From: Rheum nobile
Lineage: Eukaryota; Streptophyta; Magnoliopsida; Caryophyllales; Polygonaceae
NCBI GenBank assembly: GCA_027886185.1
Contig: WOAB01000124.1
Span: forward strand, 2,790,001-2,854,000
Direction of reading: 5' to 3'
DNA length: 64,000 nucleotides
The translations under genes and the position numbers were made by a program. Of this stretch, positions 1-10,236 are shown in pieces. The notes beneath the pieces were generated by a model. It worked only from the letters and a program-made list of their open reading frames with translations. It searched no databases and was not told the origin of the DNA. Each line of letters starts with the position of its first letter. Positions within the stretch are counted from its first letter, which is position 1.

Positions 1-226
1 CCCATATCCTTCGGGTGACGAGAAGAGAGTTAGTCTTTCTAAATATGGAAGTTCGCTTCCCATATCAGACTAAAGAAGAAGGCACGACTATGAACGATGT
101 CATTTCAAATTCTTTTCATTTTTGAAAACTCAGAGCCCTCGAAAACATTTCTCAATTTAAAACGAGTAAATGATTTATAAAATCCCAACCCGTTTTTTTT
201 TTAAATTTTGGCTCTGATACCAAGTC
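1..226 (-). mobile_element. Internal region of LTR retrotransposon with primer-binding site
   Basis: Read on the minus strand, this stretch directly follows the LTR at 227-2474. At 211-222 the minus strand reads TGGTATCAGAGC, the usual plant primer-binding site complementary to the 3' end of initiator methionine tRNA. This shows that the LTR is a 5' LTR and that the element body runs leftwards out of the window. No coding sequence is visible in the 226 bases present, so the superfamily cannot be named. Confidence 0.8.
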
Positions 227-2474
227 TGTAACACCCCCAAATAACCTCTTGAAAGTATTACCGCCAGTGACCTCAGACGTACTGTCCGATGCCACCCAAG
301 GCTTTTCCAGTTGATATAAATCATCGAACAACAGTTATGATACAAAGTACCATAACTTTCATTTAAACCAAAGTCTCGGAATTACAACATAATTCCAAAT
401 ACATTAGAAATACAGCGGAAGTCTTTACATAACCAACAAATTTAACACATTAGAAGTCTTTAAAATAACAACAAAAGGGTCTTGATCGCAATGATCACCC
501 ACCAAGGATCTTAACCTGAAAAACTTGTCAAAACACCGTTCACCTCTATAGTCGTTCTAGCCTTCACAGGACGGCAACTTATCTGATGTGCCGAATCGAA
601 CGGATGACACCAGCCAACCATGCAGAGAACAATTACGGTTGGTTAGTCTAATGAAAGACTAAGCAAGGGTACAAAGCAGAGTGGTTCGAAGTAGTCGTAT
701 TAGGTTAGACTCATCGTCTCTCGAATAACAGTCGATAACGATAGTCAACCACCATACTCCTACTGGAATACATGAAAAGACATGATCAAGAGAATATTCT
801 GGAGACCGAGTCTCACAACAATCAAACCCAAAAGAAGACTCCGACGAAATGAGCCTTATCGGAAACATGACAAATGTTGGGGAACATTAATAATCACAGA
901 AACACAACATTACATTATCGCATTCGAGCGACTAAAAGTTAAGACGAGCTTTCCTAGCTGCACTACTCGCCCAAGATATATTAATTATGTGCGACAACGA
1001 CACTTATCTCATTTAATTCCAAAACACACATCACGTTATAAGTTTTTAGATATGTGTTTCGCTATGAGGGACATATATCGAAGGGAATCCTTCCCAAGGT
1101 TTGTGACACTAGCTAAGTGCACCACCTCTATACTCGGATAGAGGACGATCATGATCCCCCAGTTGGTGTCAGGGTCTCCAATGCCCTCTCAACCAATAAT
1201 TATCAAGAAACGACTAGACCACAGGGTCCCAGTAACGTTCCTATGAATACTCGTGCTAACTAAACATTTCAATACAGTAATAATCCACATCACAACCATC
1301 ATGGCCAACATAAAAAACATATATCTATACTAGCGTTGTTCTAACAGATATACAACCTAGTATAATATCATGTTTTAATCATATATATAATAGCGTTGTT
1401 CTAACAAATATACAACCTATTATAATATCTCCTTTTAATCATATCATTTAACAAAACTGTTCCCAACGCAAACAGTAAATCATCCCAAATTAATTAACAA
1501 CTAAACAATTGATAATTAATTGAAATATGGAATGATGAGCAAGAGCGAACCGCCACTTGCCTTAGATTCGCAGAAGCTTAAGCAAAGCTTAGAGACAACG
1601 AGTTCCTGGGTCCGAAACAGGGACAGATCTGAGACCACAGATTCCTTCGGATCGACCCAAAAAGAAACCCTAAGTTAGATTCAATATCCTCATATATGAA
1701 TATAAAAGAATAGGAAAAGAACCAAAGGAGTCGAGCCTCGCCCGAAGCCAAACACCCAAGAACACACAACCCGGGTAAGCTCGCCGCGGGTGCGGTGGAG
1801 CCTCTGCCGCGGGTGCGGCGGGATGACAGGGGCGAGCTCGCGACAGTGTTTTAATGGAGAAAACTCACCCAATCACTTCGTTTGATTTTGATTTGATTAT
1901 GGTTCGATCTCCCAACACCTTAGACCTTCTAATACCACTTAGGAGCACCTTCACAACAAAGCTCAAAGCTTGGTGCTTCAATGGAGAAAACAGAGGAGGA
2001 AGATGACGCTCATTCCCTTTCTGATTTCGACCCCTTTTATAGCCCAAAAACGAGCCTCCTCAGAGGGGACAAGCAAGGGGACCAGGAGGCAAGGCTAGGT
2101 GCCACTTGGGCTGCCTAGGCCTGACAACTCCGGCGAGTTGCAGCCAAGCCTTATCGCGAAGACGAAGACCGCCTCAGCTGTTGGCCTTCGCCGCGGGTGC
2201 GGCCACTTGACCGCGGGGTGCGGTCAAGGCCATTTTTCACCCTTTTGTCCGTTTTGACTTTGGGTTAATCTTCTTAACCCCGGGTTAAATATATTCGTAC
2301 ACAAACGACTATTTAACCTTGAACACATGTCAACTTTATTTTATATTACTCGGAAAAAATATTACAGAGATCAAACATATTACCGAATGTCTGAACTTCT
2401 CTGAAATTAATCCGACTTGTAATACGGGAGTTGGAAAAATTCCAAACTATCCTTATAAAATGAGGGATATTACA
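227..2474 (-). mobile_element. 5' LTR (about 2.25 kb) of a long-LTR retrotransposon
   Basis: On the minus strand the block starts TGTAATATCCCTC at 2474 and ends GGGGGTGTTACA at 227, giving the TG...CA ends of an LTR. A TATA box lies at 2035-2041 (minus strand TATAAAA), with GC-rich sequence upstream of it (about 1770-1830 and 2090-2235) containing repeated GCCGCGGGTGCGG-like motifs. Two other members of the family are in the window (51667-54077 in plus orientation; 63505-64000, partial). Small ORFs inside are shadows. A length over 2 kb is more usual in Ty3/Gypsy than Copia, but this is inference. The second LTR lies outside the window, so no target duplication can be checked. Confidence 0.82.
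1331..1447. repeat. 60-bp tandem duplication inside the LTR
   Basis: Two adjacent imperfect copies, both starting TAGCGTTGTTCTAACA, begin at 1331 and 1391. The plus-oriented LTR at 51667-54077 shows only one copy of the corresponding motif (near 52840), so the duplication probably arose in this copy. Confidence 0.75.
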
Positions 2475-4125
2475 TAATTATAGGATATAACGATATGATA
2501 TAACCAAATTGGATATAACTATAAGATATAACCATAATATATAACTATAGGATATAACCATAAGATATAACCAAATTGGATATAACTATAAGATATAACC
2601 AAATTGGATATAACTATAGGATATAACCAAATTGGATATAACCTTAAGATATAACCATAGTATATAACTATAGGATATAACCATAGTATATAATCACAAT
2701 ATATAACCAAATTGGATATAACTGAATGATATAACCATAATATATAGCTATAAGATATAACCAAATTGGATATAACCAAAAGATATAACCAAACTGGATA
2801 TAACTAAAAGATATAATCATAATATATAATTATAGGATATAACGATATGATATAACCAAATTGGATATAACCATAAGATATAACCAAATTGGATATAACT
2901 ATAAGATATAACCATAGTATATAACTATAGGATATAACCATAAGATATAACCAAATTGGATATAACTATAAGATATAATCATAGTATATAACTATAGTAT
3001 ATAACCAAATTGGATATAACTGAAGGATATAACCATAATATATAACTATAAGATATAACCAAAAGATATAACCAAATTGGATATAACTAAAAGATATAAT
3101 CATAATATATAATTATAGGATATAACGATATGATATAATCAAATTGGATATAACTATAAGATATAACCATAAGATATCACCAAATTGGATATAACTATAA
3201 GATATAACCATAGTATATAACTATAGGATATAACCATAGTATATAACCAAAAGATATAACCAAATTGGATATAACCAAAAGATATAACCATAATATATAA
3301 CTATAAGATATAACCAAAAGATATAACCAAATTGGATATAACTAAAAGATATAATCATAATATATAATTATAGGATATAACGATATGATATAACCAAATT
3401 GGATATAACTATAAGATATAACCATAGTATATAACTATAGGATATAACCATAAGATATAACCAAATTGGATATAACTATAAGATATAACCAAATTGGATA
3501 TAACTATAAGATATAACCATAGTTATATGTGATTTTCGAGAATAATAATAACAAACAGTTAATATCAAACGAATTGGTGGAGAAACGTACATGAATAAAA
3601 GTATATTGAAACCAAATTGAATATAACTATAAGAATACTGCGTAGAAGATATAACTATAAGATATAACCATAGTATAACTATATGATATAACCAAATTGG
3701 ATATAACTATAAGATATAATCATAGTATATAACTATATGATACAACCATAGTATATAACTTATATACTATGATTATATCTTATAGTTATATCCAATTTGG
3801 TTATATCCTTATACTTATATCCAATTTAGTTATATCATATAGTTATATAACTATAAGATATATGATATAACCATAGTATATAACTATAGAATATAACCAA
3901 ATTGGATATAACTATAAAATATAATATATGATATAGCCATAATATATAACTATAAGATATAATCATAGTATATAACTATGAAATATAACCATAAGATATA
4001 ACCAAATTGGATTTAACTATAAGATATAACCATAGTTATATGTGATTTTCGAGAATAATAATAACAAACAGATAATATCAAACAAATTGGTGGAGAAATA
4101 TACATGAATAAAAGTATATTGAAAT
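2475..4125. repeat. AT-rich minisatellite built on a GATATAACCA-like 10-mer
   Basis: About 1.6 kb of degenerate tandem repeats of roughly 10 bases, combining blocks such as GATATAACCA, AATTGGATATAACTATAA and GTATATAACTATAG. The array starts directly at the LTR border. Two nearly identical 90-base non-satellite blocks (about 3519-3615 and 4031-4125, both starting TTATATGTGATTTTCGAG) sit about 512 bases apart, pointing to a larger segmental duplication. Around 3745-3845 the repeat switches strand, forming a long palindrome centred near 3760. The long minus ORF across 2519-2779 is translated repeat, not a gene. Confidence 0.9.
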
Positions 4126-4280
4126 CTCATGATACAAACAAATTTATTGCCATGTAACATTGATTACTTGATAACGTTTATTATTAGAGTCAAATGCAGA
4201 TTTTAAAAAATATATTGTTCACTTGGTTGCGCCAAAAAAAAAAAAAATCCTGACTCCCTATCTCCAACAATTATATCTTG

Positions 4281-4410
4281 TACGCCAGATACCTGCGTAG
4301 AGAAATTTGATCTTCTACGCAGAAATCTGACGTACGCCAGATACCTACATAGAAAAATATGGTCTTCTACGCAAAAATCTGACGTATGCCAAATTTCTAC
4401 GTAGAGTTTT
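4281..4410. repeat. 52-bp direct repeat, two and a half units
   Basis: Unit 1 is 4281-4332, unit 2 is 4333-4384, and a partial third reaches about 4410. Each unit starts TACGCCAGATACC (third copy TATGCCAAAT) and contains the motif TTCTACGC. Within each unit CTACGC and GCGTAG-like motifs are arranged as a short inverted repeat. Nothing coding is visible. Confidence 0.75.
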
Positions 4411-5132
4411 GTAATGCGAAAAGACAAATAATATTGTGCATATAGTAGCCGCCTTATTTTTGGTAGTGCTAGCAATCTAAAACAACATCCTGGCCGATGC
4501 GTTTACGATGGAGACTAAATTGAATGTTACACGATATAGTTACTTAGTTGCGTTACGGAGATTGGTAATTAAGTCTAATTGGAAAAGTTTAGGCTTCGAT
4601 TTGGTACGAAGAGAACAAGTCGCTAGTGTTACGTCTGGGTTTGAACTTTGAATAAGAGGGAGCACTAGCAGAGTAACTGGGATTTGAATTTTCTATTCCT
4701 AAAAATAAAAATAAAAAGATTAAAATAACGGTTTTTTTATCTTATAACATGAGGTATAGTTTAATTTGTGCGTTACACTAAAATTTGTCATATTTAGGTG
4801 ATAATAATGATGTTTTTATTTTGTCCGTGAAATATACAAATCGTTAAATACAAACGTTTTTTATTTATTCATTTTTTAAAATAAAATAAAATAATCACTA
4901 AGCTTTTAAAAAAAAGTTTAGGATTTTGGGGTTTATATATTATTATTTTTAAATTAAACTAAAACTATTTATATTTAAAGATTTGTATATTTTGGGAAAA
5001 AAATAAAAAAATTAAGGATTACCACATAAAACAGGTTAAACTTTGATTTAGCGTCCAAATAAAGTCTATTAATGTGGGCTGTATACCTTTTTAGTTTTTA
5101 CACTCAAGATATTTTATACTAGGAAGTTGTCC
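4411..5132. other. AT-rich upstream region of the P450 gene
   Basis: No gene is seen here. It is AT-rich sequence between the 52-bp repeats and the P450 start and presumably includes the distal promoter. No specific regulatory motif can be supported by eye. Confidence 0.5.
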
Positions 5133-5140
5133 CTATATAT
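5133..5140 (+). promoter_or_regulatory. Candidate TATA box of the CYP76-type gene
   Basis: CTATATAT lies 45 bases before the ATG at 5178. If used, transcription would begin around 5165. That leaves a short leader and makes the in-frame upstream ATG codons at 5127 and 5151 part of the untranscribed region. Confidence 0.4.
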
Positions 5141-5177
5141 CACTAAATTCATGGTAAAGCTCAAACAAGTAATTAAC

Positions 5178-6753
5178 ATGGAAAATTCAATTCCACTGCT
5201 GCTATCCTTAGTGTGCGTGTCTCTCTGCATTCTAATCAAGCTCTGTTTTTCAGCCCAAGCAAAAACCAACCCCAACAAACTCCCACCAGGGCCAAAACCA
5301 TGGCCAATTCTAGGCAACATCTCACAACTCACCAGCAAGCCTCACCACGCCTTAGCCACCCTCTCACGGAGCTACGGCCCCCTAATGAGTCTCAACCTAG
5401 GACGCGTCAGAACAGTTGTCGTATCCTCGTCTGACGTGGCAAGAGACCTCTTCTTAAACCACGACCTACCCTTGTCGAGCCGTCACGCGCCTGACGTCGT
5501 ACGAGCCCTAAACCACCGCCAACATTCCATGGTTTGGCTGCCGGTTTCGCCCCAATGGAGAAGCCTACGAAAGCTCGCCGCAATCCAAGTCTTCTCCGCA
5601 AAGCGGTTGGACGAAACCGAGAAGCTTCGCCAAAGCAAAGTGGTTGAGCTAGTGGAGTATGTGGGCCAGTGTTGTACACGTGGCGAGGCTGTTGATATTG
5701 GAAGGGCGGCGTTCACGACGTCGCTTAATTCGTTGTCGAATACGTTCTTCTCCACTGACTTGGCTGGGTACACGTCGGCGTCGTCGCAGGAGCTTAAGGA
5801 TGTCGTTTGTAGTATGATGGAGTGCCTTGGGAGGCCTAATTTGGCTGACTTTTTCCCGGTGCTGAGTTGGTTTGACCCTCATGGAATAAGGAGAGAAACT
5901 ACGAGGCACTTTTCTAGATTGTTTGTGTTGTTTGATGATATGATCAGCCGTAGGATGTCTGCTGATAAGGGGGGTTGTTGTGGTGAGGATGACGTGTTGG
6001 ACACGCTCCTTCGGATCACCCAAGAGGATGGTTCTGAGTTTAGTGTTGATGATGTTAAACATCTACTCTTGGTATGTCATTCTTTAATTCTTGATTGCTT
6101 CATTAATTTGCTTATATGGAATTTTTAAGTTGAATATGTCAACTTGTCAAGTAATTAGGCTCTGTAGTTTGGATTTTTTTTTCATGCCAATTTTGTTGTG
6201 GTTCGGATCAAAATAGCATATTACATGTTTAACTACATGTATAATACATATGTGTGAATATGTAAGTGAATTAGTGTTGCCAAGATGTGGTTGTTAATGA
6301 TTAAGTGAATTTATGCCACTTAGTCAGATAACACATGAGTTTATGGGTGAGGATCAAGTGTGGTTTAGGTGCGAGAACGGTATTTTCATATAAGCACACA
6401 AAGTCATGATATGCACATTTACTATGAAAACTTATGCACATAGCACTGTGCATTCGGTCTAGACTGGATCAGACCGGACCGTTTTTCCTGTTCGGTTCGA
6501 TGGACCAGAATTTTTACAATTCTTGGACCGGAGATCGGACCAGACCGATATAATTCGATCCGGTCCGGTTCTGGTCCAAGCCCGGCTTGAACCAGAATGT
6601 ACCGGTAAACGTATTTTTTTTTCTCCCTATTTTTATCTAAATTAAAAATTAATTGTTTTATATTTTTATAACTATTGTGTATAATATTAGACAACATATT
6701 TTTTCATTAATTTATATTTATAATAGAAATTAATTTTTAATAGTGTTATGAGA

Positions 6754-6794
<41 letters not shown>

Positions 6795-9700
6795 GGTCTA
6801 TTCGGTCCGGACTGGAATCCTAAAAAATATGGACCGCGGACCGGAATACATCCGGTCCGGTCCGGACCAATTTTGCAATTTTGCACACCCCTATATCTAT
6901 ATGCACATATAGAGTGATATAGGTAGCACATACACACTTATTAAGATAGCATATGCACACATAAGAGCCATTTAGAAACATATATATGAGCACGTGCTAA
7001 GAAAGCATATAGACACTTACTACAAAATATATAATCACACATTTTTAATAAAGAAAAATATTCATGTGAGAATGGGTGCTTAGGTGAAAATATGAGAATG
7101 CCGGATGTGCATAGATTTATGATTGTATGTGCACGACTTTAGTAGGTGAAAACTCATGCACATACAGACAAAAATCTATGCACACCTCAAGATGTGCATA
7201 GATTTTTGCTTGTATGTACATATATTTTTCTACTATGTGTGTAATTATGTGCAAGTTAAAATTCATGTACATACAGGTAAAAGTTCATACACACCTCAAG
7301 ATGTACATAGATCTTTACATGTATGTCATATATTTTTTACTATATATATGACTATATGTAAGTGAAAACTCATGAATTTTCACCTAAGTGTCATTTCTTA
7401 TCGGATCCGTATTCTTTAATAAATATATATACAGACAGTGAGGGAGCCATAGGGGTCCATAGTCCTCGTTTTTGGTTCAAGATATTGTATATATACATAA
7501 AATGTTCAATATAAATCACAAAACTCAGCTGGTGTAGTTCTGCTATGGGCCTAGCCCAATAACAAGTAGATGCTAAACAAGGAAAAAAGCCCAACCCAAT
7601 AAAACCCGTTGCTTTTATTAATGACAAAAAAAGCAAATAATAGCTATATATTTGTAGAATTATTTAATTTCAGATAACATAGAAGACGTACAAGAATGAG
7701 GATTACAAATTTATATATATTATTTTGTTTGTTAGGTTTTAAACTTGAAGATCATCATATAAAATAAGTAAATTAAAATTGTAAGAAACTTAATTTTTTT
7801 CCAAGTGTATATATTAGTAAACTATAATGATAATATTAATTATAATGTTCTTTAAATATAATCTAACATTAATATTCATGTACAAGTGTCATATATCAAA
7901 CTTTAAGTTTTGAAATAAGTATCAACTTTAAAAATTAATAATATATATTACGGGAATTCTGCGAGGTAACCCTCAGGTTTTGCAAATTCCGCGAGGTGTC
8001 CACGGGTTTCGACTATTCTGCGCGGTAACCCTGAGTTTTCTAAAAAGTCCACCAAATAACCCTCCGTTATCCCTAAAGTTAAAATGCCGTTAAATTAATA
8101 TTAAAAAAATGTTATTTAATTTTTAAAAGTAAAAAAAAAAACAGTGGCAACATTTGTTATTAATTAATTAAAGAAATAAAAAAATCAAAACAAAGCTCCT
8201 TTCTTCTTTGCTGAGTAACAACGAACAGGTACCACTTCGACGTCGGGAGATCCAGACGACAGAGAGAGGGACGACGCCGACGAGGGGGACGACGCCTGCG
8301 AAGGGGATGACGCCGGTGAGGCCAAGGAGCGCGACGACGCCGGGGACGCCAAGGAGCGCGACGATGCCGGTGGTGGAGGTGGAATTCGTCTCGATTTCCC
8401 CTAAATCTGGCCGTCGCCGGTGCCAATTGGTCGGGCTAGGGAAAACAATCAGCTTTATTGACCGCGTATCGGCTTTTAGGGTTGACGCCGGACGACAGAG
8501 AGAGGGACGACGCCGACGAGGGGGACGACGCATGCGAGGGGGATGACGCCGGTGAGGCCAAGGAGTGCGACGACGCCGGGGACGCCAAGGAGCGCGACGA
8601 TGCCGGTGGTGGAGGTGGATATCGTCTCGATTTCCCCTGAATCTGGCTGTTGTCGGTGCTCGTTTTCAACTTAGCACAGATAGAATCACCGTCCTCAACC
8701 TCGCCGGTGTCCCCTAACACCTCGCTCTTGTCGGCTGCTTAATTTCCTTCGTCTACGCCCTCCTCTCCAACCGATTTGACCCGAACTCGGATTTGGACCC
8801 GTTCGGGAGACTCGACTCAGTCTCATCAGAACTCCAATGAAAGAGATCATCTATAGACTAGCAATGATCAAAACAAAAACAACATATAAATCAAAGGTAC
8901 AAGAACCAAATTTGATAAACCCTTAAAAATCTTACAGTGGAGCGGCGTTTACAAAGGAAGAGAACCAAATTTGTTTTCCTTTTTTTTTAAATAATAATTT
9001 AACGGCATTTTAACTTTAGCGATAACGGAGGATTATTTGACGGACTTTTTAGAAAACTCAGGGTTACCGCGCGGAATAATCGAAACCTATGGACATCTCG
9101 CGGAATTTGTAAAATCTGAGGATTACCTCGCGGAATTCCCGTATATATTATTATGAGGTTAATGTATCATTTTCTCTAGTGTATAAGGCCTATAATATAT
9201 TATTGACACAACCCGTCCATTTCTATTGGATGAGTTAATATTTTAGCTCGTTCAGCCTTTCGATAAAGGCTTGTCAGGCTGACTTCAACCTATTTATCGG
9301 ACTACGAACGATTTCATACACCCGCTGCTAGTTCCTCTAAACAAATATGAAATTTAACCCTAAAATTTATTAGATAATCAACACCCTCTTCGAAAAAAAT
9401 CTTGATTTCGTCACTACATGCATACATAGTAAGAAGCACCGTCTACACGGAATCTTTTCTCTTAATCTATTCCTATATCTATGCAGGATCTCTTTGGCGC
9501 AGGAACAGATACAACTTCAAGCACAATAGAATGGGCAATGACAGAGCTACTCTGCAACCCATCAAAGATGGCGAAAGCTCAATCAGAACTCAACGAAGTC
9601 CTCAAAACCCAATCCCAAGTACTCAAGGAATCCGACATCGAAGGATTGCCTTACTTGCAAGCAATAGTGAAGGAGACGTTGCGGCTCCACCCACCAGCGC

Positions 9701-10098
9701 CGCTTTTGGTGCCTCGCAAGGCCCATGACGACGTGGAGCTCCACGGCTACCTCATACCCAAGAACACCCAAGTGTTGGTCAACGTGTGGGCCATAGGGAG
9801 GGACCTGGTGACATGGAAGAACCCGGGTGAGTTCTCGCCCGATAGGTTCTTGGAGCGGGTCGGTGTCGACATGAGAGGTCGGGATTTCGAGCTCATACCG
9901 TTTGGAGCGGGGAGGAGGATTTGCCCGGGATTGCCGTTGGCTTATAGGGCGGTGCATGTTATGTTGGGAAGTCTTGTTCATGGTTTTGGTTGGAAGCTTC
10001 CAAATGGGATGAGAATACAAGAAATGAATATGGATGATAGGTTTGGACTCACCTTACAAAAGGCTAAGCCTTTGCTTGCAGTCCCTCTTCCTAAGTGA
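5178..10098 (+). CDS. CYP76-type cytochrome P450 monooxygenase
   Basis: Two exons, 5178-6071 and 9487-10098, joined in phase 0 by GT (6072) and AG (9486), give 501 residues, the usual length for CYP76. Order of motifs: hydrophobic ER anchor (about residues 3-24), proline hinge LPPGPKP, I-helix AGTDTTSS (from residue 303), K-helix KETLR (Glu361, Arg364), PERF-region FSPDRF, and heme-binding FGAGRRICPG with Cys444. All key residues are present. The single intron lies just before the I-helix, as known for the CYP76 family. Start 5178 was chosen because MENSIPLLL begins the anchor; ATGs at 5127 and 5151 would add a non-hydrophobic extension. CYP76 members oxidise monoterpenols, diterpenes or related substrates at the ER using P450 reductase; the substrate cannot be told from sequence. 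The intron is swollen to 3.4 kb by insertions. Confidence 0.9.
6430..6895. mobile_element. Non-autonomous hAT-like element (GGTCCGG-rich ends) in the P450 intron
   Basis: Both ends are rich in GGTCCGGTCCGG / CGGACCGG motifs in opposite orientation, around an AT core with an (AT)n run at about 6759-6790. The right end, read inverted, begins GGGGTGTGCAAAATTG, a form common at plant non-autonomous hAT ends. The left end (about 6447, TGTGCATTCGGTC) matches it only weakly, and no clean 8-bp target duplication was found. Boundaries are approximate. Confidence 0.45.
7150..7375. repeat. Foldback with two direct units in the P450 intron
   Basis: A 16-bp perfect inverted repeat (CAAAAATCTATGCACA and its complement, loop of 8) lies at about 7169-7208. 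A second, less perfect copy follows about 115 bases on (about 7278-7325, motif CACACCTCAAGATGTACAT). It is probably a decayed MITE or a duplicated hairpin. Nothing coding. Confidence 0.55.
7951..9141. mobile_element. Non-autonomous MULE in the CYP76 intron, 9-bp target duplication
   Basis: The element begins CGGGAATTCTGCGAGG at 7951 and ends with the near-exact inverted sequence at 9141. The terminal inverted repeats are about 150 bases long (7951-8100 and 8992-9141). It is flanked on both sides by the identical 9 bases TATATATTA (7942-7950 and 9142-9150). Long TIRs plus a 9-bp duplication are the hallmark of Mutator-like elements. The interior (about 8205-8860) is GC-rich, unlike the intron, and could be captured host DNA. 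One plus frame near 8740-8840 reads a hydrophobic stretch followed by RFDPNSDLDPFGRLD and a stop, but no source gene was recognised. No transposase is present. Confidence 0.87.
8255..8648. repeat. Duplicated GC-rich segment (period 236) inside the intronic MULE
   Basis: A segment of about 157 bases starting GACGACAGAGAGAGGGACGA at 8255 recurs at 8491 with few differences; a different spacer of about 80 bases lies between. It contains GACGCCGG/GACGCCAAGGAG micro-repeats. ORFs on both strands across it (Arg/Pro- or Asp/Glu-rich) follow from this composition and are not taken as genes. Confidence 0.75.
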
Positions 10099-10236
10099 TC
10101 TTTCCTACTATTGCGTTATCTATTTCTATATATATATATATGTGTGGGGAGAGATTACGGATACAAGTACGTTTCTTTAATAAAACTATTATTCTGTCCT
10201 TGAGAGATCGAGATGGTGATTTCGAATATTTGTTAT

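Noticed and set aside
659..1141. ORFs of 69 and 119 residues in the LTR
   Set aside because: No domain; the sequence is LTR DNA, and the diverged family members at 51667-54077 and 63505-64000 gave no sign of conserved coding sequence there.
2519..2779. 86-residue minus ORF rich in Ile, Tyr and Leu
   Set aside because: It is the translated 10-bp minisatellite; the amino acid pattern repeats with the DNA.
5127..5177. Earlier in-frame ATGs for the P450
   Set aside because: They would place a charged, non-hydrophobic stretch before the membrane anchor and lie at or just after a probable TATA box.
8168..8720. Several overlapping Arg/Pro- and Asp/Glu-rich ORFs
   Set aside because: All derive from GC-rich repeats inside the MULE; no domain, and frames exist on both strands over the same bases.
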